Origin: Lucifuga dentata
Lineage: Eukaryota > Chordata > Actinopteri > Ophidiiformes > Bythitidae
Assembly: GCA_014773175.1 (NCBI GenBank)
Contig: VXCM01002542.1
Span: 1-64,000, forward strand
Reading direction: 5' to 3'
DNA: 64,000 bases
This document shows positions 22,635-35,152 of the stretch, piece after piece. A program made the position numbers and the translations under genes. A model generated the notes under the pieces. It saw only the letters and a program-made list of their open reading frames with translations, did not search any database and was not told the DNA's origin. Positions within the stretch are counted from its first letter, which is position 1. Each line of letters opens with the position of its first letter.

Positions 22635-24472
22635 TAAGTAAGGTGAGTTTCCTTCTTCTGTGAAAGCTTGACTTACAGACAACATAACTTAAAATAAGAA
22701 CTGTAGCATTACTCAGGGCTATACAAACTTAATGGTGAATGGATTACTTTAATTCATTTACTGACACATTTCTAATGACCAGTTCACAAAAAACTTTTTT
22801 TTTGAGGAACTTTAATTCATCTGCTATGGGGAACTTTCAGTTATTGAAGTTCAACAGACCACAAAAAAAAAAAAAAAAAAAANAAAAAAAAAAAACTCTT
22901 TTTTTTTAGAAATGCTTGGTTATGAGTTTCAAGAAAAATAAGGTCTGCTCCCCATTTTGCTGCACCCAGCAGAAAGCAGTGATCAGTTTGCTGGTGAAGT
23001 GAACTGGGTGTAATGACTAAATGATGCAAATGTGGCATCCTTAGATTTTAAGAATGCAATGATAGATGCAATTGTTAGGAGAACACTAACCATGTTTATA
23101 ATCTCAGTGAATTGGCAGTTGTTTATAATGACAACAAATACGTAGAGGTGCACATAAGTAGCCTGCTTTTACGCATCCCCTTAAATAAAAAGTGTCTCAT
23201 CTCTCCCATAATCACATTTTTGCTATACCAAGTAGCTGCAACCAAAAGACAACAAACTTTTTAAAACTTTTTGGTGATATTTAATATTTGAAACATATTT
23301 CTCTACGACTCTAAAAACAGATATGTTCTCACAAGGGGAGTGGGGCATAGTGGCCAGCCCCTTTTTTTCACTGTTTGAAAGCATATGTGTGGGAGGTGTA
23401 GTCAAGTTAAAAGGGGTGTTAAGTTGTCTTTTAAGCACTGGACTGAAAAAATTATGTGCACCGCTGCAAACACACTTATATCATATAAACTTGCACTTGT
23501 AAAGTGTTTAAAATGTTTTCATAAGATTTTTTCATTGTAAAAGCATGTAGTTTTCAATTATTATGAGCACACACAATGATTTTAAATAATTTCTCTATTA
23601 TTTCTCATCATGCCACCAGGCCCACCCTAGGTAAAGTGCACTTAGATGTTACAGAGTCGACTTCGGACAGCACTTTGACATCACTACAGGGACCCTTCAC
23701 TCCGTGAGGACAGACCAAACAAGACACAGCTGCACACAGGACAATATCTTCAACAACATACTCACAATCACATTTAGAAACAGACTGGTCTGAAGTTACA
23801 GTAACTGGAATGAGTTTTCATTGCCCACTGACTCTCCAGTTACAGTATTTTACTGTTTTATTATACAGGGTCGAAACTCCTTTATTTGCACTATAAAAGC
23901 ATTGTTATTCCAAAATTAACCCGTGAGAAAGTTGACTTATTGATCTGTTATCACACTTTTTCACAAAGCCACTTGTATTACTAGGCCTATTAAAACCCAC
24001 TCAAGCCTGAAAAATTACACCAATTGCTTAATACCTACCTTACCTAACTACCTAATACAATGTAATCACAACAATCACTGTAATTTCTAACCTCATCTTC
24101 AAATCATGCTGCTATCACAGTATTTTCAACATCACTGCACAGATATAGAATAATTGATTGTGCTGTGGTTTTAAGAGTCAAGTGAGTTCTAATTTGAGAG
24201 GATTAAAGGGAACAGGTTCAGTTACAGCCTCAGTGACACGTGTAATGCATCTCAATTACAGCATGAAAACATACGTGATGAATAGTGTGTCTATTTTGAA
24301 GCAGGGCTCAGCAGATGAGACCCAGGTGGACTATGAAGCTGCCTTATAGCAGTTGAGATACAATGAGTGATAGTGTGAGCAGTGATAACGAACAGGCAGA
24401 AACACAAAGCGAGTGGAGGAAGGGTGACACATAACATATCTAAACACACACAAAAAACATGACAACAGTGAA

Positions 24473-24573
24473 AATGAAGAGAACAGAAAAAAAAAAAACC
24501 CATTGCACCAAACCTTCAAAGGTNAATGAAGAGAACAGAAAAAAAAAAACCCATTGCACCAAACCTTCAAAGG
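24473..24573. repeat. Direct duplication around N 24524 (assembly artefact)
   Basis: A copy of about 50 bp ('aatgaagagaacag..cttcaaaggt') occurs on both sides of N 24524 and differs only in the length of a poly-A run. Confidence 0.9.
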
Positions 24574-26111
24574 TAAAAACAGTCAGCCTTCTGTGATAAA
24601 CCAAACTGAACATCAGAGATAGCGAGTCAATGCTGGTTGCCTCAGAAGCAGATTTAAATATCGGGACTCAATGACTGGTTTTGTTTAAAGGGGAAACTGT
24701 TTAGGTGAAACACACAGATCTGCTCTCTGAGGGTTGTCTGTCTCCATGGTAACAGTCCATGGGTTGCAGGTGAGAGTGAAAAAGGCCTGACAAGGGTGGG
24801 GATATTAAACCATTCAGTTGTACACTCTCTTCACTATGGAAAAGAAAAGTAAAATCTTGTTTCCTAAATTGTTTTGTGACCAATTAATCTCTGTTACAGT
24901 TTTGACTGTAACAACCTGATAAGACTCAAAGACAGGGTCTTAAAGTGACAGTCCCCTCAGTATGTCTCTGTTCAGCACTCACCCCTTGATGGCCTGGAAG
25001 GTGACTTTAAAAAGTTTGTTGATTCCTGACTGGTAGAGAACAGCAACTTCAATTCTGTCAGTTTCAGTGGATTACAATGGTGAGTGTTTTTTTCTGCAGC
25101 AATAATAAAGAAAACATCTACAGAATCATCTAAATCAATCCTGTAATATAATCCACTTCTCCATCTGTTTTAATGGTATGTTCCAAATATTGATAATTTC
25201 ACCAGTGTGTCACTAAATACGCCACTTCTGGCAAAAGTTTGGATCTTTCAGGAAAGCAATAGTGCCACATGGAAGCTGTTTGTGATATTTCCATGAAATG
25301 ATTGAAATGTTCTAAGTAAATGGATGGACAGAGGAGAAGTGAATTATACTACAAGATTGCTTTGAGAAGAACAATTTACAGCTTGGGGTATCACAATACC
25401 TTTTATGTACTGTATCTTATATTCCCTGAAAATTTTAGAAACCAGTTTAAATTTTCCTTTTGGATGTCTCAAGTAATTTCTCATTAATGAGGGCAGAACC
25501 AAACAGTGTCATTGTATTTAAGAGGGATCCTTTGGAAAATGGTTGAGATTTCTGTCAAGGTCAGGGCAGTCCTAGGAATCACAATATTGAGGGATGGTGG
25601 TGCACATCTCTATCTGCTGCTGCATGGCCAGCAGTGCATACTAAACACCAGCTAGCTGTGGACATGCCTGAATGCAAAGACATGAGGATTACCAGGGATG
25701 AGAGCAGACTTCGCTCAAAAGATATTGCCAGAGTGTGACAAAACTAGACTTTCTGCAACCCCCTTAGGGCATTTAATTTGACCTTTACACTGTTCAGATT
25801 GTTGTGCCCCTTTTATTTGGGGCATCTATTTTACATATTTTAAACAGCACAAGGATTTTTTTTCCTGTTACTAAATAGGTGCTTACATATGTAAAATAGC
25901 CATCTAGCTACTGGACACTTAAAATCACAAAATTTGTGTGCATTACCAAACTCGTACATGCAAAAGCCTTTAAATTATCTTCAATTTAGATATTTACAAT
26001 TTTTATCGCATCAACCAGTCACAGAGTTATGAAGAATAGAAAGGATTTAGTAAGGCACATACAGCCCTGCCCAGATAGAGGGGTCCCTTACCAGCCAGGA
26101 CTGAGACTCAC

Positions 26112-26246
26112 TTGGGCGTGAGGCGAGGGTCTCCATAGGGAGCATAGGGAGACATATTTAAGAGGAACTCCTTGGGTGGATAGGAGCTCCATCTCTGTTG
26201 CACATTGCTGCTGTCATTGTTATTCCAAAAGTCTCTGTCTAGCTCA
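26112..26246 (-). CDS. syt7: Synaptotagmin-7 linker exon 1
   Basis: A 135-bp exon (45 codons, phase 2 to 2). The acceptor is CTCTGATAACAG before 26246 and the donor GTGAGT after 26112. It encodes ELDRDFWNNNDSSNVQQRWS then SYPPKEFLLNMSPYAPYGDP and RLTP. This is the most conserved block of the long SYT7 linker; the mammalian form is DLDRDFWNNNESTVQQKWS..SYPPKEFILNISPYAPYGDPRLSL (from memory), and the match is what identifies the gene beyond doubt. Asn from the split codon AA+T joins exon 27049-27128 (KAI-N). Its strong conservation in an otherwise fast-evolving linker suggests a binding or folding role; that role is not visible from sequence. Confidence 0.96.
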
Positions 26247-27048
26247 CTGTTATCAGAGAGAAAGGAAAAGACAGGTAAAAACAGTAAACAGCCACAGTCA
26301 TCCTCCATGAAACAACATGACGGATGAGAGAGAAGTCTTGAGAAAAAAGGTTAAAGAAAAATCACCTTAAAAAAGAAAATTTATAATATTGCCTCAGAAA
26401 TGCAAAGGTCAAGGAGAGAGTTTTAATAAATAGAAGAAATGTCAGAAATGCCAATAAAGTTACCACTATGGTAGAACTTTGCACAATTTTATAAAAAGAG
26501 ATATTAGATACATTTGTTAATTTAAAAAAAAAAAAGGTCAGTTCCACAGGAAATTATCAACATGGGTTAAAGATGTCCAAAAACCTGACAGCATGATGAG
26601 ATGGTGCCTGATTACAAAACAACCACAAATAACCACAATAGAAGAATAAGAATTTAGCTGCACAGGCTATCACTCTGTCAGGGATTAGTTACCAAACAAG
26701 ACATAGCTAATTGAAAAATCAGTACTGTATTTTAAAATAAACCTATATTGGGCGTAAAAAAGTACTTTTTAACCATTGGCGAAGAAACTATACATCACAA
26801 ATTTACTTTTAAATGCCCTTAGATCTGCTATATTCTATCCTGAAGGGTTACATCTGATTGCCAATAAAGACAAAATATAATATGTATATCAATTCAGGCC
26901 AGGCATTTCAGGCAAGATTAGCTTTCCAATCAGAAGTGAATGCAACCAGGAAAAATAAACCAGTTAAAGTGTGATCCTATCACCACGACATGGCTAATTT
27001 CCATGTGCCTCCATCTAGGCCTTTCCTCAGCCAGCGCCTGACACATAC
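26247..27048 (-). other. Short syt7 intron (802 bp)
   Basis: Donor GTATGT and acceptor CTCTGATAACAG. AT-rich with a poly-A run at 26523-26535; no other feature seen. Confidence 0.85.
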
Positions 27049-27128
27049 TTGATGGCCTTATTTTCCCCTCGACCTCTCACAGAATCTGGAGAGCTGGCAG
27101 CCTCCACCCCAGGCTTATTCCTCTTCCC
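27049..27128 (-). CDS. syt7: Synaptotagmin-7 juxtamembrane exon
   Basis: An 80-bp exon, phase 0 to phase 2. The acceptor is CTCTTTACAG before 27128 and the donor GTATGT after 27049. It encodes GKRNKPGVEAASSPDSVRGR then GENKAI plus a split codon. Mammalian SYT7 has [20 protein letters not shown] then SEKKAIK, the same length (27 residues including the split codon). It follows the membrane anchor directly: the TM exon ends QRKL in phase 0 and this exon begins GKR, rebuilding the QRKLGKR stop-transfer motif. It is probably constitutive, because skipping it would shift the frame into the phase 2 cassette exons. Confidence 0.95.
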
Positions 27129-27513
27129 CTGTAAAGAGATAGAGAGTGAAAGAGAGAGAGTGAGAGTGATAGGAAAGGGTGTCTTAGAGCCATGTTTTCA
27201 TCATCATTTACAAAAACATCTTTACAAGTAAAGTGCTCAATATAAAAGGTTTAGAATGGAGTCAGGTTCCAAACATGTTGTAAAATATGATAAATGAGAG
27301 AAAAGTGACAATTTGGTTGGATGCCAAGACTACAACCTGCTTCTGAAGATCAAAACGTGACCAGGGACCACTTAACTAATGAGATGCAAAAACACACTGA
27401 CACTCACTCACTGGCTTATACACACACATGCATGGCATATGCATGCACACATGTTCATGCATAAACAAAACAAGATCACACAATTAATATGCCAAGCAAT
27501 GAGTAAGGCTTAC

Positions 27514-27578
27514 AGCAGATACTGAAAGCATCAGATATGATGCTTTCAGTATCTGCTGAAAGCATCAGATATGATAAT
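27514..27578. repeat. Perfect 19-bp inverted repeat plus a third partial copy
   Basis: AGCAGATACTGAAAGCATC, loop AGATAT, then its exact reverse complement (27539-27557). 'tgaaagcatcagatatgat' follows again at 27557-27575 in direct orientation. Confidence 0.95.
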
Positions 27579-30500
27579 GTTATACATATTGGAGGCATCT
27601 ACAAAATGTGAATACATTTCAGAATTCTACTAAAGCATTTATAGCTGGAATTTTGGGGAAAATAAAAAAGGGAAAAGAAAAATACAACAATTAAGATAAA
27701 ATAAGTGAAATGTCTTCATTTTAATTGGCCAAAAGCCAAAAAGGTTGGAAACCACAGGTTTTAACTAGACAATAAAGACTAAGCACATCCATCAAAACAC
27801 TAACACAAATATTTTCATTTATTTTAGCAGAATCTCAGGACTGCGTAGGCATTTACAGATGTTGTATGACTGACATCTCCATAATTCTTCTGATGGATTT
27901 GTTTCACATGGTAGGGTGGTGCAACTTACATCTTTATGATTATTACATTATTATGTACATGGCATTTGGCAAACTCCTTGGCAAACCCATGGAAGATCTG
28001 AATACAAAGATAATGACTAAGGAAATAATCAAATATTCAAGGAAAACACTTGACCTGAACCCGGTTTGAAATCATAGGAAACGATTTCAAGTGATGTCTC
28101 ATTTCAGAATTTATCTCTGTGAAGTGCTCTGCAAATGGAGAAATTTCATTCCAACATTTGCCATCAGGGGCTACCCATAAAACCTTGCAAGCAGCTCAAG
28201 AAAAATGAACTGTAGAGAGGGCAGTAATGCAGCATTACACTGGATGTAATATGCTATTATAGATCACAAGAAGAAGGGAAATGATTACCCTCCATACCTC
28301 CATCATTGGTTTTTATATGCAGTGCCCATTTCTGCTGTGAATTCCTGTTGTGATTTTTGTGAGGGTCACTATAAAATTAGGTCAAGGGTTTTATTTCTAT
28401 GCATAGTTGAAGGGGTTAAGTAATGTCATCTGGCCCACTGAGTAGACTTCAATGTTCAGCGATTAACCATCTTCTCTGTGTGTTTGCTGTGGCACCATTT
28501 CAGGAAACATCATGAAGCCTCCAGATGAGGCTCTGACAGTTTGATTTGCTGAGCTTGTGCAGACTGGCTTCATTATTCATGGCAATGCTTCCACCACTTT
28601 TTATATAACAAAACAAATCCTGACTATATTAGCTGCAGTTATTTACTTCAGTAGATAGTGTAAAATGATAGTGTGACAAAATAGGATTCTAAGATCCTTT
28701 GAGTAATCATGAAATTTTACACTTGACATTGATCTACGTGAAAACTATATTATGAATATTTTAAATATGAATAGAACCCCGTGGAAAGGTCCCAAGAGGG
28801 ATCTGAGGAAAACATCGAGTGTTACAGTGGACATGGAACCTGGAGAACATATGAAGGGTCTTGGTTGAACTTCTATCAAAACCTCTGGGGGGATTATGTA
28901 CTGTGCAAAGGGAAAGATGTAAACCAGAAGCATGGGTTATGTATTCTCCTTTGTTGAAGATGAAGTTTTCTGTGTGGTTCTATTTTCTAGTACATGGATT
29001 GCTACCTTTTTATGCAATGGCCTGCTCATTGTCTTTTAGTTTAAAAATACCCGCATCCTTGAAAGATAAAAGCAAGCTTGATTATTTTTTATTTATACAT
29101 GACTGCCTTTAACAGAGGATGTTTTTGAGTGAGTGAGTGATTTGGTAACTGCTTGATGCTGAACATGATGATGAATACAGTGCAGCACCAATAATGGATT
29201 GTGAGCAGCCTGCAGTCTGAAAACCTGTTTCACAAGAGGCTTTCTGATACACTATAATGCTCAATGTTTATCTGAATGCAGCATTCAGTCTCCTTACAGA
29301 CAGGTGGCCGCTAGGTTTCTACTGCATAAGTTATAGCTTACGTCTGAGGCATCAACCATAAACGTGATTATTTATCACATCTTGGCTCATATGTCCTGCT
29401 TGGTACAAACATTTTTCAACAGAGAGCAAAGCTTGGGGCCTGAACTGACCTGTACCTACCTTCATCCACTACACTGTAAACACACATAGACAAACACACA
29501 CTCACACAGGGCAGAAACATATTAGAAACAGGAGCTCAGAGAAGGATAGATTTCTAGCAGTCAAGAATATGCTATCGAGTGCAGCTCATCTATCATTAAA
29601 CATGATCATAAAATCTTCAGGAGGCTGGAGAGGAGTCAGAACAGGGAGAGAAGGTACAATATTGAGAGAGGAGAAGTGGATGGAAATGAGTAACTATGGT
29701 AAAAAAAAAAAAAAAAAACNAAAAAAAAAAAAAAAAAACCAGACAGGTGGGGAAGAGAAGAACATCTGGGTACATCAATGGAGTAGAGGTGCAAGTAAGA
29801 ATGCGAGAGCAACAAGAAAGAGGGGGTTTGACGCAGAATCCAGAATTCTGATGGAGAAATAGAGTAGGTGTGAACAGCAAGTCAGGATGTCACATGCGAT
29901 GAATGCAGGATGTGAGAGGGACAGAAGGGAAGATGAGCGGAGGAGAAGAGCTTTGTGAGACGAGGATATTCTCCCAAGTCCTGCTGTCATTCTGTCTGAC
30001 ACACCTGGATGTTCAACTGTAACAATCATCACCTTCCTCTTCCTCCCTGCCTGCTTCTCCTTCTCCCTTTCTCAGTTCAATACTTCCCTTCTTCTACCCT
30101 CATCTACTCCTCCTACTCTCCTCCCCTCCCCTCCCACAAAACAACCAATGGCATGAGACCTGTTTCTGACGTCTTCATCTCCCCCCGGCATAGATGCGCA
30201 TTTTTACTGGTTGTGAATGTAACATTCATATTTCAGTGACTGATCAGAGGAAATTACTTAGTTATCACTTGAATATCTTAAATACATAAAACCACACTTT
30301 ATTGACCTTTTTAATGTAAATACCCGCATATTGCACCTTTTACATTCACCCTTTGGAATGTGGTACATAATGGTGGGTTGAGGCAAAGATAATGATATGG
30401 AAGACTTTAAAAAAGTGACAAGGGCAATAAAGGGGAAACCACAGTGGCAGCAGAGGGGAGGGATAAAAGAAATCAGTGACACTGACAAGGACACGCAGAT

Positions 30501-30725
30501 AAAGTCACAAAGGAGCAAATACAAACAAGACCATTCTGTATATAAGTGACAAATATAAAGACATGAGGTAAAACAAAGATAAGTAACGAGTGATGGGATA
30601 ATATGTTCATCATTTAGTGAGCTTTGTTACTGCACAGTCATGGTTTTAAGAATCATTTAGCATACTTTGTAAATCTGGTAAGAGACTGTAAAAGTAAAGG
30701 TAAATGTTACTTTTTCACTCTGCTT

Positions 30726-30752
<27 letters not shown>
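30726..30752. repeat. (GA)n microsatellite
   Basis: Thirteen GA units. Confidence 0.9.
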
Positions 30753-30756
<4 letters not shown>

Positions 30757-31920
30757 CAAGAGGGAAGCAAGGATGAGAGGAAAGCAGGCCAGGCTGTCGG
30801 AAAATCCAGCAGATCAAAATGTATAGGAGGAATTACAGTTGCTCCAGCTGCAGCCAGCAGCTCTGACTGATGCTCATTAGCATATGAATCATTAGCATGG
30901 CACTGAAGGCTGGAGGCAAGCGGCCATGATGCACAGAGCTAAAGGCACACAAAGCCATGTTTACAGAGTGCACTATGCTTTCTGATCCTGTTTGCTGTCA
31001 CGGCCAAACATACAGTATCTGTCTGGATCAGCAAAGCAACATTTAACAACAACACACAGGTCACAAAATCGTTACAGATTCAATTGAAGGTCACAAAACC
31101 ATAAAAAGAAAACATGAAAACATGACTGAACACCAATACTGTGTTGAAATATGTAAGCTGTGTATAAGTATATGGTATAAATAAGCAAAATTCAGAACAA
31201 AAGGGAACAAGCTGTAAAACTTATATCCACACTTAATCATCCAACAGAAGCAGATGATTACTAAACATGAATTATCAACCCTCAAAGACCTAAATGGCTG
31301 CCCATAGCTGAAAATAATCATTGCTCTAAAATATTTAATAACTCTTGAATAGTTTATCAAATCAGACCCTTTAAACCTTCAGCTAAGCCTTTGAATAGTA
31401 TGATGCTTGCCTTACACATTTAGACCCTATAGTCTGCAAAACATTGTCAGTTTCTTCAGCACTGACATTCTCCCACAGAGCAGAGCATACTTGTCACTTT
31501 GAATGAACAAGTTTAGATCTAAATTGAAAGTTTAGATTTTCTTCAATCGTGTCTGCTACAGCAGTAAGTGCCTTTGAATAACAAAATAAGCACAGGAGAG
31601 TCAGGTGCCACAAAATTGCTCTAGAGGGTTACTGTACAAGATGTCTGTGCATGGAAAATACACACAGAATAAGGGTTTCAGCTGTTTTAACTTATTTTGA
31701 GGTGAGTGATGTACTTTAACCCTAATGAGAGATGCGACGTGAAACATTTGCCTTTATCACATATGTGATTCGCTCTAAATCTGGACTAAAGTTTTCCATA
31801 AGTGTTTTCCTTGGTTCAGTTGAGTTGTAATAACTTTATATAAAAAAAAAATCAAACAAAACTACAGTTCTGAAGAATGCATATAGTTATTAAATTTGAA
31901 AAATAAACATTGTCACTTAC

Positions 31921-32024
31921 CAATTTACGTTGACACCAGGTACAGACACCACATAGAGCTACAAGCCAAATGGTGCATACTATCAATGCAATAGAAACCA
32001 GGAATACACTGAGAGACACTGAGC
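31921..32024 (-). CDS. syt7: Synaptotagmin-7 transmembrane exon
   Basis: A 104-bp exon, phase 1 to phase 0. The acceptor is CTCTTTCCCTCAG before 32024 and the donor GTAAGT after 31921. It encodes SVSLSVFLVSIALIV then CTIWLVALCGVCTWCQRKL: one hydrophobic membrane span of about 22-25 residues followed by a Cys-rich juxtamembrane stretch and QRKL. Mammalian SYT7 has LLVSAIITVSLSVTVVLCG LCHWCQRKL (from memory); the CG-C-WCQRKL end is nearly identical and the span has the same length, but the middle of the helix is divergent. The Cys residues at the membrane border are palmitoylation sites in synaptotagmins (family knowledge). The N-terminal luminal exon, which must supply the Met and the first base of the split codon, was not firmly found. 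Confidence 0.93.
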
Positions 32025-33570
32025 CTGAGGGAAAGAGAAAGAGAACAGAGAAGTAGAAGCAGGTATTAGTGCATTAAGCTGTTAGTACATACTGAATCAG
32101 ACCTGAGAAATGTAAAAAAAAAAACCTGACAAAACGCCCCATTTTAGTGGAAAATATAGTTGAAGTATTTAAGCTTATAATTTATCTGGTGTCTGTCATC
32201 ATAAGGTGTAGACAGAGAAATTTAACAAGGTAAAACAATACAGGACTAATGACCTGTATTGGAACTGGATCATGAATATTTCATGCATATCCTGTATCAT
32301 GGGGCCAGAATTCAGCTTCCATTTTCATTCCTTGAAATCCTCCAACAAGTCTGTTCCAACCATGACAGCTGAAAAGGTTTTTGTTTTCCATCTTTAGTTC
32401 ATTAACTGCCTCTTGACAATGCCATTCATTCAGTGCAACCTGTGTGCAAAGCAATTGAAAATGCAATGGCACGCTGGCAAAACAATGTCAGGAATGAACT
32501 CATAATTGCTTCATCCCCCCTTCCCTTCATCCTTTCTGCAACATATTCTGTCTTCTTCTGTCTCTCTACATTGAAAATGCCTCTGAAAGCAGCTTCCTTT
32601 TATCCCTGCATGTTACCATCAACGTTTCTAAATTTGTTAGGAGTCAGTAAATAAAAGAAGTGGATTAGCTCAACTATCTCCTCCTTATCTTCCCTCTTTT
32701 CTCACATTTTTCAATCTGCCATCTTCATCTTCTTCAAGTATATTATGCTCTTATTCCATGTTACGTTGCTCTTCCCACCTGTCTTCTGTCAAACACAAGG
32801 AGTGTTATCAGTTAACACATTCTTGGGAGGCCATTCAAGCCATTTCTAGAAATAAGGCTCCTAATGGAAAGATTGAGAAGAAGCACAAGGTATTAGGAGA
32901 GAAGTTCAGAGTGCCTGTCTTTGCTTCTTTGGTACTTTCACAGGGAAATTACCACTACTGACAGGCATGACTGCCTGGAATAATTTAATTTCAATTATTT
33001 TTTTTCCAGACACGTCCAGTGGATGGTTGTGATATGCAAAGGACTGTATCCTTGCAATTAGCATTCTGAATTTCCATTATTATTAAAATATCATCTTGTT
33101 ATTACCCTCCAGCCTCCACAAAGGAAAAGACTGTCAGCCCTGTTAGATAAGGTGTCTGATATTAGCAAGTAAAGTATTAGCCACAGCGGAATATGGTGCT
33201 AATGAACATCATACTGTTTAATCTCTTTCTTTCTGCAGAGGCTTGGCTGCATTAGATTATTCTCTGAAACATTTAAGTGCTTAACGGATATGCGGTCTCA
33301 ATCTTACCAATTTTTCCTCAGCAATTTGAAACAAGATAAAGAAACAAAACCTTGAAATATTTTTCAGCTGTGAAACAACCACTGAACCTCCATGTACAGA
33401 CCAATATATCTGTTTTCATTTTGTGTTATTGGAGGAAAAATTATTCCACTTTACAAATAAAAGTGAAATTTTATAATATACTGACATATATCAGCTATAA
33501 GCAGGACAGTTCAACACGTCCAAAAGGCATAGTCATTAAATTGAATAAAGCCTTAACTTCCTTCCTACCT

Positions 33571-33726
33571 TATCCATCCATCCATCCATCTATCCATCCA
33601 TCCATCCATCCATCCATCCATCCATCCATGCATCCATGTTAAGTCCAATCTCAATGCTNATCCATCCATCCATCCATCCATCCATCCATCCATCCATGCA
33701 TCCATGTTAAGTCCAATCTCAATGCT
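33571..33726. repeat. (ATCC)n microsatellite, duplicated around N 33659
   Basis: A CATC/ATCC array followed by 'gcatccatgttaagtccaat..caatgct', then N, then the same array and flank again. Likely one locus. Confidence 0.9.
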
Positions 33727-33850
33727 TCCAGACATCCTTGACATGCTGGACACACCACCATTGATGTGTGTTTGAAATTTTAGAGTTGCAAATCCTGCTT
33801 GTGTCAAGCCTCTATGAGCTGTTTGAAATGTCTTCTCTGCATCCTGCATC

Positions 33851-33878
33851 CACAAGAGCAAGATGTCTTGCTCTTGTG
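33851..33878. repeat. Perfect 13-bp inverted repeat (2-nt spacer)
   Basis: CACAAGAGCAAGA, TG, TCTTGCTCTTGTG. Confidence 0.9.
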
Positions 33879-34099
33879 TTTCCAGAAACATGTTTCCTTT
33901 CAGCCAGAGTCCAGCAGCCCTACAGAGAAATCTCATTTAGGGTCACTGCAGAGCTTAGGACTACAGATGAGAGTTGAAGGTTTTGTTTGTGGTCTCCTCT
34001 TCTCCTCTCACTTTACCTCCATAGTTAGATAAAAGGCTTACATTGCTCCTGCTGCTTCCAGCTGGTAGCATTCAGTCATTCTACATGATCCCTGTTACC

Positions 34100-34130
34100 C
34101 TCATTGGCAAGAAAGACCTCTGCCAATGAG
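34100..34130. repeat. Inverted repeat, 10-bp arms
   Basis: CTCATTGGCA and TGCCAATGAG around an 11-nt loop. Confidence 0.8.
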
Positions 34131-34499
34131 GTGAGCTCACACCTCCAAAATCACCTACCCAATGCAATCTCTTTGCAAAATTATCTATTAAGCAGAAACT
34201 GGCCTCAGAAGTACAAGTATGCACTAATTATCACTGAGAAGATCTAGGAGGTACAGTGGGTCAGTTGTAATGATCATTTTGAAGCCAACTATGGACCATT
34301 TTAAAACGAGAATGATTTCAAATTGAGAAACCTCAATTCAAAGTGAAGCAGATGTAAATGTAAATTCAACCAGTTCTTACGTGCAAATATTTGAACAAGA
34401 AAAGTAATTGTACTCATAAAATATCTTTAGAAATGGTGGGATGATTAAAAGAGATGGCAAAGATCCACATCAAAGGATACAGGAAGTGGAAAGACTTTG

Positions 34500-34825
34500 A
34501 AACGTTAACAATTCATGACAGGGCGAGGAGTTCAGTGATCCGACAGGACTTGAGTGTCGAGCCGCTGCTCCTCCATTTCAAGAGGTGAGCCAACTGAGGT
34601 GGTTCAGCCACCTGGTAAAGATGTCTCCTACATGTGTCTCCTTGGAGGTGTAATGAGCACAACTGGCAGGGGTGATGACTCAGGGAAGACATGCTGGAGA
34701 ACATCTGGGGATCTACATAAAGGAGCTGGGAAAGGAAGTCGGCGCTGCTCTGCTCACCCTGCTGCCATCATGACTGTGATCTGGATAAGCTGCTACAAAA
34801 TGGATGGATGGATAGATGGATGGAG
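34500..34825 (+). mobile_element. Decayed non-LTR retrotransposon 3' end with (GGAT)n tail
   Basis: The run 'gagccgctgctcctcc..tttcaagaggtgagccaactgaggtggttcagccacctggtaaagatgtctcc' followed by 'ctggataagctgct..atggatggatgg' matches the common fish LINE tail that encodes a LRWLGHLVRM-like C-terminus and ends in GGAT repeats (Rex/RTE-like, from memory). CpG sites of that consensus are mostly TG/CA here, and the frame is broken, so it is old. Confidence 0.7.
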
Positions 34826-35096
34826 ACTGACTACAATATCTTATTTAAATCATAATTATAATGTAATTTGATGAAAATGTCTCATAAACAAATAAGCTCA
34901 GTTGATTTAGAGATAAATCAATGTTCTTTAACTCTTGTTGCTTTGGTCATGGATTTGGACATTTTGGTTGATTTGGTCAGACCAGTTTTGTTATCTTTCC
35001 ATAATTTTGATGTAGATCCACCTTCCTTCTAAAGACTGCTTGCATTTGCCTCTGTTTGCATGTGCTTTTCTGTCTTCATTGAATGATTTCAAAAAA

Positions 35097-35150
<54 letters not shown>

Positions 35151-35152
35151 AA
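35097..35152. repeat. (AAAG)n microsatellite
   Basis: About 13 GAAA units. Confidence 0.9.

Larger units (their letters stand above)
21568..26111 (-). other. syt7 intron between linker exons 1 and 2
   Basis: About 4.5 kb. It holds a perfect 14-bp hairpin (21811-21843), a Harbinger-like element (21844-22634), N-joins in poly-A at 22201 and 22883, and an artefactual duplication at 24473-24573. 22638-24472 and 24574-26111 are AT-rich with nothing else I can support. Confidence 0.75.
27129..31920 (-). other. syt7 intron between TM exon and juxtamembrane exon
   Basis: About 4.8 kb. It holds a long hairpin (27514-27557), a poly-A N-join at 29720 within a purine-rich region (about 29605-29960), a pyrimidine-rich stretch (30030-30140) and (GA)n at 30726-30752. 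The remainder is AT-rich without supportable genes. Confidence 0.75.

Noticed and set aside
28745..28933. Exon-like minus-strand frame (FAQYIIPPEVLIEVQPRP) after a CTTTGCACAG acceptor
   Set aside because: No match to synaptotagmin-7 between the TM and juxtamembrane exons, where the two known exons already join perfectly (QRKL-GKR).
31921..31960. Alternative acceptor CTTGTAG inside the TM exon
   Set aside because: No pyrimidine tract, and its use would delete most of the membrane span; the upstream CTCTTTCCCTCAG is far stronger.
33565..33936. Repeated MDGW/IHPS frames
   Set aside because: Translations of the (ATCC)n microsatellite.
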